This document shows positions 13,101-20,767 of a stretch of 64,000 nt of DNA, one piece after another. Origin of the DNA: Patiria miniata (lineage: Eukaryota; Echinodermata; Asteroidea; Valvatida; Asterinidae); the NCBI RefSeq assembly GCF_015706575.1, contig NW_024037063.1, positions 21,514,927 to 21,578,926 of the forward strand, read 5' to 3'. Numbering within the stretch: position 1 is the stretch's first letter; the number at the start of each line of letters is the position of its first letter. Below the pieces are notes generated by a model, which worked only from the letters and a program-made list of their open reading frames with translations, ran no database searches and had not been told where the DNA came from. A program made the translations under genes and the position numbers.

Positions 13101-15344
13101 CCGTCAGAGTAATATGCACCACATCGGATGAGGGTCGATGTATATTGAAAGTTACAAGTTCATACCATATACGGTTTAGGAGAAAACCTGCGGAGAAGTA
13201 TTGTCCGGAAAAAAAAAGAAAGAAAGAAAGAAAGAAAGATTAATCGTAACAGATGCAAAGAGTGGTCGGGTTGTGCCCGACCACTCAATAAATCGTTTTT
13301 CTCACGTCCCAAACTGCGATTTCAAAGGTGGTCAAAAAGGGTCATACTGGTATATATACTATTTGAGCACATTCGGGAAACCAGATTCAGTTCGTGCAGT
13401 GTACGTTGATTCAGCTGATTTTATCTAGCTACACTCACAGCCGCTTTGAACTTGGATTTTTTTTCAGGCGTGAGAAAAATGATCAAAACCCTTATTTTAT
13501 GGAGGAAAAAAGTACGGTTGTATTTTCAACAAAATCCTGTACGAAATACGGCAGAATTGTACTAGTTGGCAGGCCTGTGTCTGATGTAAAATGCCCATAG
13601 AAGGCTCGCGGAGGGGTCCGGAAGCTCAAAGACAAAATGGCGTACTTTCAGGCTCTATTGTTTGCCAAACAAGTGACTCGGTAAACATTGACAACATTTC
13701 TCAGTGTATTGTGCCAGTGCCAGTCAGTTTGAATAAATATAACTTGACTCTTAACTTGGGCAGGGATGACTTGTGCGCTCTGAAGGCAATGGAAAAAAAA
13801 AAGGTTTTCATGCCACTTGTGGGGAAAAATCAAAATGAAAACCAGGCTACATAAAAACTCAAAGCAGATTTCACATTTAATGCATTTAGTTATTTATTAG
13901 TATGGGATACCAACACAGGACTGGATACCGGTAGCTCAGTCGGTAGAGCACTAGTATGGGTAGCAGGTCCAAGTCGGCATCCAATCAGTTGCATCATTCA
14001 ACTAAGTGATGATTAGGCAGTGTTTTGATGAATCAAGTAAGAGCAGCATTTTATCCTTTCCTACATGTAGGACATGTATTGGTCAATTCAGAGAGCTTGG
14101 GTCATCTGGAGACGAGGCATGATCCAAAGTCTAATGTCTAAGACAATGCAGCAATATAGTGAGCGTCAACTCAGAGAACAGGTCAGTCTTATACTATGCA
14201 TTCTCAAGCTTCTTTGTTCATAAGGGCCCAATATTGAGCTCAGTGTTGTGCAAGCAAGTACTTGCCACAGTACTTGGGGGGGGGGGGGGGGGTAGGTGGG
14301 GGTATTACAGGAGCAAGTTGCACCCAAATAACTTCATGCTTTAAAAGTAACATATATAACCTTTGTGTTTTACTTAGAGTATAGTTACAAATGAAAGTTG
14401 AGTAAACTTTGTGAAAAAGGCATGAACATGTATGTTGACAAGTTTTTGTCTAAACCAAAACTCTCCTCATCAACATTTGCCTGTAGTTAGCGCTTAAATA
14501 AAATTACTGCTTGCGTATTTCATCTGGCACATCAATGTGATGTGCGTAAACTAGCTTTTCATGTACATGTAAACATCATTGCTAAGCCAATTAACCCTCC
14601 TGCTGCTCGAACAGTCACAGACAGTCAACAGATCAATCCTCTTCCACTGCCATGCCTCTTACAAAGGCTAGTCACCAACAGTCAGATCATACTTCAAGTA
14701 AGCACTGTTACTAGTAAAATTCAGTCAATGAACCAAAGCAGGCAAGTGGTAGGCACAGCTGGCTTATCAATCACCTACAGTCAAAGCATAGCTGTATCAA
14801 GTTACATAAACAGTCATAACCAGTCAATCCTGTTGTATGTAGGCTGGAAGTTCTTAACTGCAAATAACTGTCACTTTATTGATTTTGATTGAAAGGACAA
14901 CTTTACACAGCATGTATGCTAGCATAGGAGGGTTAATTAATGATGTATTCAGTTGACATTGTCAATTGTGGTGCAAGGAGCAAATGTTCATCTACCCAGT
15001 GTTGGCACTAACAGATTGCTCATCCATTAATGAACATCTGCAATCCTCGTCTGTTCTTTCAGTCCTTCAAGGCGTGGCGCAAACAGGCCACGCCTGCAAA
15101 CAACGGCTTGAGACGAGACCTCTTGAACCGTCGCCTGTACACTGCTTTCCGGGTGTGGCGCGAGCGGACGCAAGCTGTGGTTGACCAATCACTGGGGGAC
15201 AAGTCACGCAGCTCCAGTATCAGCAACCAGTCCTCATCAGCCGGTTATACAAGCTCCTCAGGAGCCAGTGAGCTGGCTGGCATTTGGATGAATGCACAAA
15301 GGACTGGATCAGGCTATGGGGAAGGTGGTAATCAAGGATTATGA
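892..15344 (+). CDS. SFI1: SFI1-like centrin-binding repeat protein, 3' part (9 exons)
   Basis: Seen: nine exons (892-1130, 1958-2048, 2918-3100, 3965-4082, 4811-4955, 5420-5785, 6342-6477, 14092-14181, 15063-15344), all bounded by AG/GT and joining in one frame to give 549 residues and a TGA stop. The product is rich in Trp, Arg, Gln and His, with repeated short helical units of the form W-(R/K)-x and F-x-x-W (CTWQ, HHWRK, EFWKLAW, FQKWKQ, FTQWRQ, FKAWRK, FRVWRE), then a Ser-rich tail. Known: this Trp-punctuated pattern is typical of Sfi1 proteins, long helices that bind rows of centrin at spindle pole bodies and centrioles. Inference: this is the C-terminal half of an SFI1 orthologue; the 5' exons lie left of the window. 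No catalytic domain is expected or seen. A different coiled-coil protein with Sfi1-like repeats is possible but less likely. Confidence 0.85.
1958..2048 (+). CDS. SFI1: SFI1-like exon
   Basis: Acceptor TGGTTTCAG, donor GTAAGA. It completes an Arg codon from the previous exon, then reads GWHTFATVQRQRQTALLLW and ends in phase 0 after a Lys-rich stretch. Two repeat Trp residues. Confidence 0.8.
2918..3100 (+). CDS. SFI1: SFI1-like exon
   Basis: Exactly 61 codons in phase 0 between TTGACAG and GTATCT. Contains FQKWKQDH and VIQAWHHE, two units about 35 residues apart, matching the spacing usual in Sfi1 repeats. Confidence 0.85.
3178..3430 (-). mobile_element. tRNA-derived SINE, minus strand
   Basis: On the minus strand: a box-B-like GGTTCGAATCC (3391-3401), then CTTGGGCAAGCCACTT, a CCACCCAGGAG stretch, a GGGGAGTAGAAATATTCTC core and a tail CGGCCTGATGGGCC. 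Flanked by the direct repeat AGTAAAGT (3170-3177 and 3431-3438), a target-site duplication. It sits in the intron between SFI1-like exons 3 and 4. Confidence 0.8.
3965..4082 (+). CDS. SFI1: SFI1-like exon
   Basis: Acceptor TTATTTTCAG, donor GTAAAC. Begins AWQRWRKSF and ends NALLDWCR with one base left over, completed in the next exon. Confidence 0.85.
4108..4665 (-). repeat. Dispersed repeat, copy 1 (inverted relative to 58706-59365)
   Basis: Left edge TTAATAAGGGAATAATGTG and right part GACGGGCTCTCGACCAATAG match, reverse complemented, the repeat at 58706-59365 over most of its length. Contains CCAAT-type and GCGCATGC motifs. Lies in the SFI1 intron just before exon 5. Confidence 0.65.
4811..4955 (+). 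CDS. SFI1: SFI1-like exon
   Basis: Acceptor CTTATTACAG, donor GTATGT. Reads ARKSQKASYHLV then AAFTFWKTEALQKCKAS, with one repeat Trp. Phases match both neighbours. Confidence 0.8.
5420..5785 (+). CDS. SFI1: SFI1-like exon (longest)
   Basis: Acceptor TTGTTTCAG, donor GTTCAT (weaker than the others). Holds several units: VVRGWSIAVQ, ALRVWMHQLQ, SFTQWRQEAM and LKWGWSVWRLR, then an acidic stretch EEDMDELADEHYNQ that breaks the basic repeat pattern. Confidence 0.85.
5786..6341. other. SFI1-like intron, nothing notable
   Basis: AT-rich intron with a run of ten G near 6086. No repeat structure or extra exon was recognised. Confidence 0.5.
6342..6477 (+). CDS. SFI1: SFI1-like exon
   Basis: Acceptor ATCTGTAG, donor GTGAGC. 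Completes a split Ser codon, then VLGLWLTEAKIGRLERKRS and YGLVWKNGCK. Ends in phase 0, as the next exon at 14092 needs. Confidence 0.8.
7290..8755. repeat. Tandem duplication (~0.7 kb unit) rich in CRE and ETS-type motifs
   Basis: Two units start near 7325 and 8090 with matching order: GGGAAGTGGAT/ACT, TGGATAAATGTTC, TCGTTAT-TGGGCT-CGAAGAT, TTCCGGTC-GATGACGTCA, ATCAAGGGGCGATTTGG, GATGACGTCATCACACTG, then a hairpin ACTTCCGGT-AAC-ACCGGAAGT. Unit 2 lacks about 60 bases of unit 1. TGACGTCA occurs at 7303, 7440, 7593, 7743, 8030, 8291, 8440 and 8732. Confidence 0.8.
8741..9260. repeat. Dispersed repeat, copy A (pair with 12745-13290)
   Basis: Shares with 12745-13290: GATGACGTAACAAAAT, TGATCATACCGTAAACCGT, CTTCCGGT-GACCCGGAAG, GTAATATGCACCAC-TCGGATG, GAGGGTCGAT and a terminal hairpin GTGGTCGGG-TTGT-GCCCGACCAC (9231-9253). 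Contains one more TGACGTCA (9078). Confidence 0.75.
9525..9615. repeat. Two short perfect or near-perfect hairpins
   Basis: GGTGATC-GGGTTGTGCTT-GATCACC at 9525-9549 and GGTGATCG-ATATCGGCC-CGATCACC at 9591-9615, each followed by CAATG. They share the design of the GTGGTCGGG hairpins at 9231 and 13262. Confidence 0.6.
9739..10250. repeat. Direct repeat pair, copy 1
   Basis: Near-identical to 12160-12577 from CATCTTTGCTGAAAATGC through GAGGAAAACTAGCGAGGGAC, including TGACTCGGCAGA and a TAAATTTATTTTTAATG stretch. No coding capacity seen. Confidence 0.8.
10790..12115 (+). mobile_element. tRNA-derived SINE interrupted by an inverted-repeat element
   Basis: Plus-strand box-B-like GGTTCGAGTCC (10872-10882), then CCCTTGGGCAAGGCACTTTG up to 10934. 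The SINE resumes at 12038 with GCTTCTGTCCACCCAGGAG and TAAATGGCTACC, the same order as the SINE at 3178-3430. The 1.1 kb between is a separate insertion. Confidence 0.75.
10935..12037. mobile_element. 1.1 kb non-autonomous DNA element, 22-bp perfect TIRs
   Basis: Begins GGGTCGTATGTATAA... and ends with the exact reverse complement (22 bases each side, 10935-10956 and 12016-12037). ATT on both sides is a 3-bp target duplication, confirmed because removing the element restores the SINE. Subterminal regions are full of AAGCATTTAC and GTAAATGCTT units. No transposase frame. The 3-bp duplication suggests a PIF/Harbinger-type origin (inference). Confidence 0.85.
12160..12577. repeat. Direct repeat pair, copy 2
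   Basis: Partner of 9739-10250, same orientation, with only scattered substitutions and a small indel. It directly follows the interrupted SINE. Confidence 0.8.
12745..13290. repeat. Dispersed repeat, copy B (pair with 8741-9260)
   Basis: Same motif order as copy A, ending in the same hairpin (13262-13284). Carries a TGACGTCA at 13088 and an ETS-type hairpin at 12909. A short GAAA microsatellite follows the shared TTGTCCGGAAAA. Confidence 0.75.
13926..13985 (+). repeat. tRNA-like fragment (SINE head)
   Basis: GGTAGCTCAGTCGGTAGAGC is a good tRNA box-A/D-arm sequence, but no box B (GGTTCRANYCC) follows at the right distance. A relic, not a tRNA gene. Confidence 0.45.
14092..14181 (+). CDS. 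SFI1: SFI1-like exon
   Basis: Exactly 30 codons in phase 0, after GGTCAATTCAG and before GTCAGT. Reads RAWVIWRRGMIQSLMSK and ends QLREQ. It follows a 7.6 kb repeat-filled intron. Confidence 0.8.
14278..14292. repeat. Poly-G tract
   Basis: A run of about 15 G within GTACTTGG...GTAGGTGGGGG, in the last-but-one SFI1 intron. Confidence 0.9.
14591..14936. mobile_element. piggyBac-like short element with TTAA duplications
   Basis: TTAA-CCCTCCTGCTGC at the left (14591) and its counterpart GCATAGGAGGG-TTAA at the right (ending 14936). The TTAA target duplication and CCY ends are piggyBac hallmarks (known). The interior repeats CAGTCA at least seven times. A 116-codon open frame overlaps it but looks accidental. 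Confidence 0.7.
15063..15344 (+). CDS. SFI1: SFI1-like terminal exon
   Basis: Acceptor CTGTTCTTTCAG, then SFKAWRKQATPANNGLRR and LYTAFRVWRERTQAV, the last two repeats. A low-complexity tail rich in Ser and Gly follows, ending at TGA (15342-15344). Confidence 0.9.
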   Translation, partial: SFKAWRKQATPANNGLRRDLLNRRLYTAFRVWRERTQAVVDQSLGDKSRSSSISNQSSSAGYTSSSGASELAGIWMNAQRTGSGYGEGGNQGL

Positions 15345-15374
15345 CAGACGAAAGAAAACATGTAGATCTCTTGA

Positions 15375-15380
15375 ATTAAA
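15375..15380 (+). terminator. Possible poly(A) signal of SFI1-like gene
   Basis: ATTAAA, the commonest variant hexamer, lies about 30 bases after the stop. No AATAAA was seen close by. Confidence 0.3.
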
Positions 15381-16325
15381 TATGTGCCATTTTGAGGATG
15401 TTTATTCAACTTTCAATTGATCCTCTGGAGTACCTTGCAAGATGTCTGTATCTCTATTTTAGATTTCATTGTATTTACATGAAATACATGTATCTAAGTT
15501 CATGCACAGATGGAAATATTTTATTTTTCTGTCTATTTTATTGCAAGCATTTCTGTTTCAGTAATACTTTATTTTTTTTAATATTTTCATTCAGATTTGC
15601 CAAACGTCAGTTCGTAAATTATTTAGTAAATATCAGTGAAGACTAAGCTTTTTCTCATAATTTTGGTATATTTACCTAATTATCTGAAATACTCAACTCA
15701 GGAGTCTTAAAACATGTTAATTGTGCTTCCTAAAATGTTTGAGTCGTTGCCAGAAATTTCAAAATGTGACAAAAATTTGATCAAAATGAGGGTTTTTTTT
15801 AATTTGGCTGAAAAATGAAATTGCTTGAAAATTGCTAGGAAGATGCCTTAGGGTCTAAAGAGCACATTCCAGAAAGTTCTGTTGCTAGATTTGCCATTCT
15901 ATAGAATTATGGCACACACAAAATTGGTATAATTGAGAGAGAATTGCACATTTTTCTGCAAAAATCCTTTATATTCATCCAAATCTTGTAAAGTATCACT
16001 TTCAAGAGTATAGAAATAATGTGACCTGCTCCGCCAAAAAGGGTATGAAGTTGCGCTGTGCACTATCATGTAGTTCATTCACATAAATGTTGAATGAATG
16101 AAGTGGGGAACATGTACAATTTTGAGTGCATCGTGCCCAAATCTACAGCAGCTGTTTCAAAGCCTGTTTTCTCAGTTGTGTAATTTGAACTCCAAGGAAG
16201 TCATTAATTTGTAATTACCGTATGTTATATCTCCAGAACAGGAGGGGCTTTGGAGCTCTATTACATGTATTATATATCAAATGAAAGCTTACATTAGGGG
16301 GCTTTCCAACCATGTATATAACCAC

Positions 16326-17241
16326 GGATCCTACACACAAGGATAAACGACTGTTCTGAGCTCCAGTACAAAATGCACTGAGTAGACTTGCCTTAATTGG
16401 TTCATGCGTGATAACGGGCATTGATTCCCGTTGGCGCGTAATCGCGAATTTTCCAGGTGTGCCATTGTGTCGGTTTTTTGCATGACATCTTAAACGGAAA
16501 TATTCTTAAAACTGTATGCAAAACTGCTCCTCATGTAGGACATAATTCTCCCAAAATTGTTACAAATTTATACTTCAGGATATAACAGATGGTATAGTTT
16601 TTGTCGTCATAGATGAAGTATTTACCCGGAAAATAAATGTCAAATTTCGAGGAGAACACCGCTTACCCAACTTTCGTTTTTAATTAGGCTTTCATTAAGA
16701 AGTTTAAGACAGATGTGATCTCGAACCGATGAAACAAAAGCGACATTTCATTGTTCATTTTAAAGCTTACGATATTGTGCTCGGTAATAACAGGGTTATG
16801 CAGTTATCACTTATTAGAATTCAATAATAAAGACCAAAAACGTAGATCATGAATATTCAAAAGTATAATTAGCTGGCTTGACGACTTCGACACCTCGGGC
16901 GCAGAGCCTGGCCCTGCAAATCTGAAAGCCGCTGCGCACAGGGGTCTTTGTTGACAAGTACATGTACAGTCGACTCTCGTTAGTACAAACTCTGTAAATA
17001 CAAAATTCTGGTTATAACAAACATAAGGCCTTGGTCCCGACTGTGCATTTATGTGCACAGTGAATGGGACTGACGTTCCTCTTAATACAAAATTCTGATA
17101 TAACAAACAATTTGGCTAGGTCCGAACAAGTTTGTATTAACGAGACTCGACTGTACATGTATTCATGGCCACCAGTACTGGCCGTTATCACGCGTCTAAC
17201 CAGGAGTTGGGCCGAGTCGTTGATCCTTGAGTGTAGGATCC
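16326..17241. repeat. Inverted-repeat element enclosing a pogo-type MITE
   Basis: GGATCCTACACACAAGGATA at 16326 is answered by a reverse complement ending GTGTAGGATCC at 17241; inside, GCGTGATAACGG (16407) pairs with CCGTTATCACGC (17177). Confidence 0.5.
16967..17153. mobile_element. pogo/Tigger-type MITE, 187 bp
   Basis: Ends CAGTCGACTCTCGTTAGTAC and the near-exact reverse complement (GTATTAACGAGACTCGACTG), flanked by TA on both sides. CAGT-x-GA-CTCGTTA termini and TA duplication are typical of pogo-family elements. Confidence 0.8.
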
Positions 17242-17650
17242 CTTATATAACTCATTTTCACTGTTTTGCAACATAATACCCCTCTCTGTGGAGCAGATCA
17301 CATATGTTTACTATGCATCCTAAAGTGTTTCTGACTTGTTTCCAAAACAGTAATTTTTTGACCAAAAATTGATAAAAAATGTCAGGTTAACCCCTTACAT
17401 ACTTTTTCTCAATATTGGCTGGAAAATGAAATTGCTTAAAATTGCCAGGAAATTTCCTGAGGGCCCTGAGATACACATTCCCAAATGTTCTTTTGCTAGA
17501 TAGGCAATTCCGGAAAGTCGTACGTACATTTCATAGCCTTTGAGGGCTTGCAATTCCTCATGTACATGTATTAATGCATTTGAGTTGAAACAAATGTTTT
17601 TTCAAGCATGCTTTGTGGAAGCCTAACTCCTGAAAAAAATTATTGTAATA

Positions 17651-18193
17651 AAGGGCGAGTCAAAAAAAGTGGAACCCAATCCCCCAAAAATGTATTTCAT
17701 ATTTTTAAAAAAATATGTAGCACCAAAAATAATACTGACTGGAAAGCCAAAAAAAAAAAAATATTGTGTATTCTGACTGTTTGGAACAACAAATGACACA
17801 CAATACTTGTTTCAACAACTGTCACCAACTGTAGTACACAATATCTTTATTAACAACTCTGCTTAGGCAAACAATATGATTTTTAAAATCCACTTTTTTT
17901 CCGCTTTCAAAAGACTCTGTTGAATATTTTTGAGGTTTTATCGCTGGTGATGTTTGAAGACAATTGTGACGACGATTCTTGAAATCGCATTTTTTGGACG
18001 AAGAGGTTTTAGGGTCTTTGTGTTTAATGGTGATATACATTGAACGGATTGAGCAATTTAACTATTTTTTTCATGTAAAAGTAGTTTATGAAATTGGCTT
18101 TCCAGTCATTATTAATTTTGGTGCTACATATTCTTTTTAATATGAAATATATTTTGGGAGGTTTGGGATCCGCTTTTTTTTTTACTCACCCTG
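17651..18193. mobile_element. mariner-type MITE with ~105-bp TIRs
   Basis: Left arm 17651-17755 (AAGGGCGAGTCAAAAAAAG... GACTGGAAAGCCAA) pairs with right arm 18090-18193, ending CTCACCCTG. TA flanks both ends. The arms include ATATGTAGCACCAAAA. No intact transposase; a 72-codon minus-strand frame inside is not recognisable. Confidence 0.75.
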
Positions 18194-19683
18194 TACCTGA
18201 ATGGTATGGACTTGGAGGGGGGTGTGGGTGGGTCTGGTATGGGGGAAAACACCAGCAGATGTTGGTAGGGGCCTTTGGAATGATAGGAGTTTTAATGGAA
18301 ATACTCTTTTTATGGATGGCCTTTTTCAGCATAGACCATTATCACATTGGAGTAGGCAGTGAGTAGGCAGCCAGTGAGTAGGGGGTGCAGCTTGAGTGTC
18401 AGATTACAAAACGATAATTGGGACCGATATAGAAGCACACTAGAAACGGGACTTGAAAAGGGATTAAATGGGATGGAAATTCTATTTACCATTGGGCAAA
18501 CAAAACCCAGGCTGCGCGCCTGTAGTATCATGTTAATTAAATAATTGGTAATTTAATGTGTAGGCCTTCTCAAAAAACTTGCCATGGCGCCGAAACCCTC
18601 AAGAGTTTAGGAAAGGTGACCAGAGATCGCCCACGGTTTTCCAATTATGGCCGTCCCATCTGCAGGCTTCATTTACTTCAAGGCCAAATTTATATGTTTT
18701 GTTTAATATAGAACTAGTCGCGCTATTATGGGTTTTTTTTAGGGTAATTGTATCGCTATAGGATATATGAGTTATGATGAGTAAACCTTTGTGCATTCCT
18801 TGTTATTAAATTAAAATAACAACAAATTCTGACTCGTAGCGTAAAAGATCTGTAAATGCAGAACGGCACCTCGTATTCCTGCATCTATTTCAATTCACAA
18901 GCAAGGCATGATAGCAGCCGGCGCGGCGCAGCAAGATCGTACCCACGGAGACGAGGTTGGTGTAACACCACCCACTTGACTTGACTCTCGACCAATAGGA
19001 ATAGCTTTACTTTCTCAGGTATTTGTAAATATTCGTTAAAACTATAAAGTGTTATATGTTTAAGTGATTTTAAGTCTCAGTTGTTCTTTTGAGTTTTTTA
19101 ATTGTGTAATAATTTTGTAATGTTTGTTTACTCACCAGTGCGATGTATATATCGTTGAGAGGTGTAGATTTTTAATGCAGAATCCTAATAGACTTTTAAA
19201 TAAGCATAATTTAAAATAAGCCATTGTGAATTGAGGACCTTTTTTTTAATCCTCTCAACAAGAAACAGTGATAAAACCGTCGGTTTCAGTGCGAATTTAA
19301 ATTGTCAGTTGGGTTGGGGGGAGTACCAAATTCTTGATAACTGTGTCATGTTGTACGGTACATCAAAATATATGCTGCAACTTAATGTAAGAGGTACCCC
19401 GTTTAGTAATAACATATGAAAACTGTTTATACAGTTTGGTAAAACTATTTGTACAGCTGATTCGGTAGGCCTATTTTTAATGTTGCTGTGTTCATCTTGA
19501 ACTGGACAATGGACCTTTCTCATGTTACGCCATCTTGAAAATATATTTATAAGATTGTCAATCTGCTGTAACTTTGCGAGAATCATTTGTTCACCGCACA
19601 CATGTTTTCGTTGACATGTTTGTTTGCCTTATTTGCCGCGCTATGATTTTCTATAGATGGCGTACCCTGAGAAAGGTCTACGG

Positions 19684-20352
19684 GTGAAGACCAGTAAATC
19701 GGTTCGAAATTGCCTGCGCCGGCCAAATCACGATTTGCATGCCCTCAAATTCTCCGTTATTAGAGCATTTGGAGGGCCGTGAACTTGAGGATTTGTGCAA
19801 AAAAGAAGGGTGGAAGCCGTGCAGAGGACTGCGAGTCGTATTTTTGTGACGTGAAATTTGGATGATGATTAGGTCCTAAAATGGCTCTATTTTGCAATGG
19901 AGCGTAGGCGTCCATTTTCAAAATGGCGATGGGCTTCAGGACTGCTTTTAGGGGTGATCATCTTTGGTTGGAATTTTCCCCAAAAGTCATCGGTTAACTC
20001 CCAAAAATTGAACAGAAAATGAACGATGATGAAATAAGCTTTAATTTGATGCGTGTCTTGAAGACCTCGGAGAGTTGTGAGTATTTTAAATAATTTTTGG
20101 AAGTGCCCGTAATGGACCGATCCAGTAAGCCCCGCCCAGTGCGCACGTGGGCAAATTAACCGTGCTCCTCTCCAATGCCACGCTGCATTTTCCTGCCGCG
20201 CGCATCATACGCGCGTGCACGCATGTCGGACTTTAGTGCACGCACGTCGGACATTAATCACGGCTGTGATTGGTCAGAACACCATGGGGCGGTGCTTACT
20301 GGATCGGTCCATTACCACTAAGGCCTATGGAAGTCTATTTACTGGTCTGGAC
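19684..20352. mobile_element. GACCAGTAAAT-ended MITE, copy 1, with a nested insertion
   Basis: Ends GAAGACCAGTAAAT and ATTTACTGGTCTGG. Interior matches 28939-29411: AAATCACGATTTGCATGCCC, AAATGGCGATGGGCTTCAGG, GATGATGAAATAAGCTTTAA. Interrupted by the 201-bp element at 20112-20312. Confidence 0.8.
20112..20312. mobile_element. Nested 201-bp MITE, perfect ~19-bp TIRs
   Basis: ATGGACCGATCCAGTAAGC at the left and its exact reverse complement at the right, flanked by TA. The empty site is visible in the sister repeat at 28939-29411, where only one TA is present (GCATTTACCATT). The interior is GC-rich with CGCGCGCA and two GCACGCA-GTCGGAC units. Confidence 0.85.
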
Positions 20353-20724
20353 CCCATAGTCAAATCGTGAGGTGCATTCGCGCAGTTTGAATTCCAAGGT
20401 ATAGTAACTGTGGTTTAGCATTATTTTGAATAAGAATACCATAATAATGCACGTGTCATTAGGCACCTTTGCACAAAGCAGTAATCTTTTGACCTTTTCT
20501 TCACAAAAGCGCCAAACCCTATAGCCTACCTGAATTGAATTGAATTTGCGATCCATGGTCAATTGAACCAGATGGCCTCGACATTTTTTATTGGGACAGT
20601 TTTTAATTATTGTAGATCAAAATTTAGATAAAAGCCGGAGCGCCCCCAATTACCAACAGTATAGGGCCTACTGAGACGAGCAGTTTGTTTCCTTGCTGTG
20701 CGGAGGTGTGCAACCCGTGCTCAA

Positions 20725-20767
20725 ATGACAGCCTTCGCGTTCGTTACTACAATGGATACTAATTTGG
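20725..20767 (+). CDS. MFSD1: Candidate first coding exon of MFSD1-like gene
   Basis: ATG opens 14 codons (MTAFAFVTTMDTNL) plus one base before a consensus donor GTGAGT. The one-base remainder fits the next exon if its acceptor is at 24070-24071. Against it: the exon is tiny, the intron is 3.3 kb, and the expected first membrane helix is poorly formed. Another upstream exon could be the real one. Confidence 0.35.

Larger units (their letters stand above)
15711..17520. repeat. Diverged direct repeats flanking 1.4 kb
   Basis: About 200 bases at 15711-15905 and again at 17318-17515 share GGCTG-AAAATGAAATTGCTT, AATTGC-AGGAA, GCACATTCC/ACACATTCC and TTGCTAGAT. Similarity is partial, suggesting an old duplication or long terminal repeats of a decayed element. 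Confidence 0.5.
15345..20724. other. Intergenic region, repeat-rich, no gene seen
   Basis: Between the SFI1-like stop and the candidate MFSD1-like start. Holds the elements listed separately at 15711, 16326, 16967, 17651, 19684 and 20112. A CTCGACCAATAGGAATAG segment near 18980 is another relative of the 4108/58706 repeat ends. Confidence 0.6.

Noticed and set aside
14542..14892. 116-codon plus-strand frame
   Set aside because: Lies mostly inside the piggyBac-type MITE and owes its length to CAGTCA repeats; no family resemblance.
17822..18040. Transposase fragment inside the mariner-type MITE
   Set aside because: The 72-codon frame has no DDD/E or helix-turn-helix motif I can see; too short to claim.
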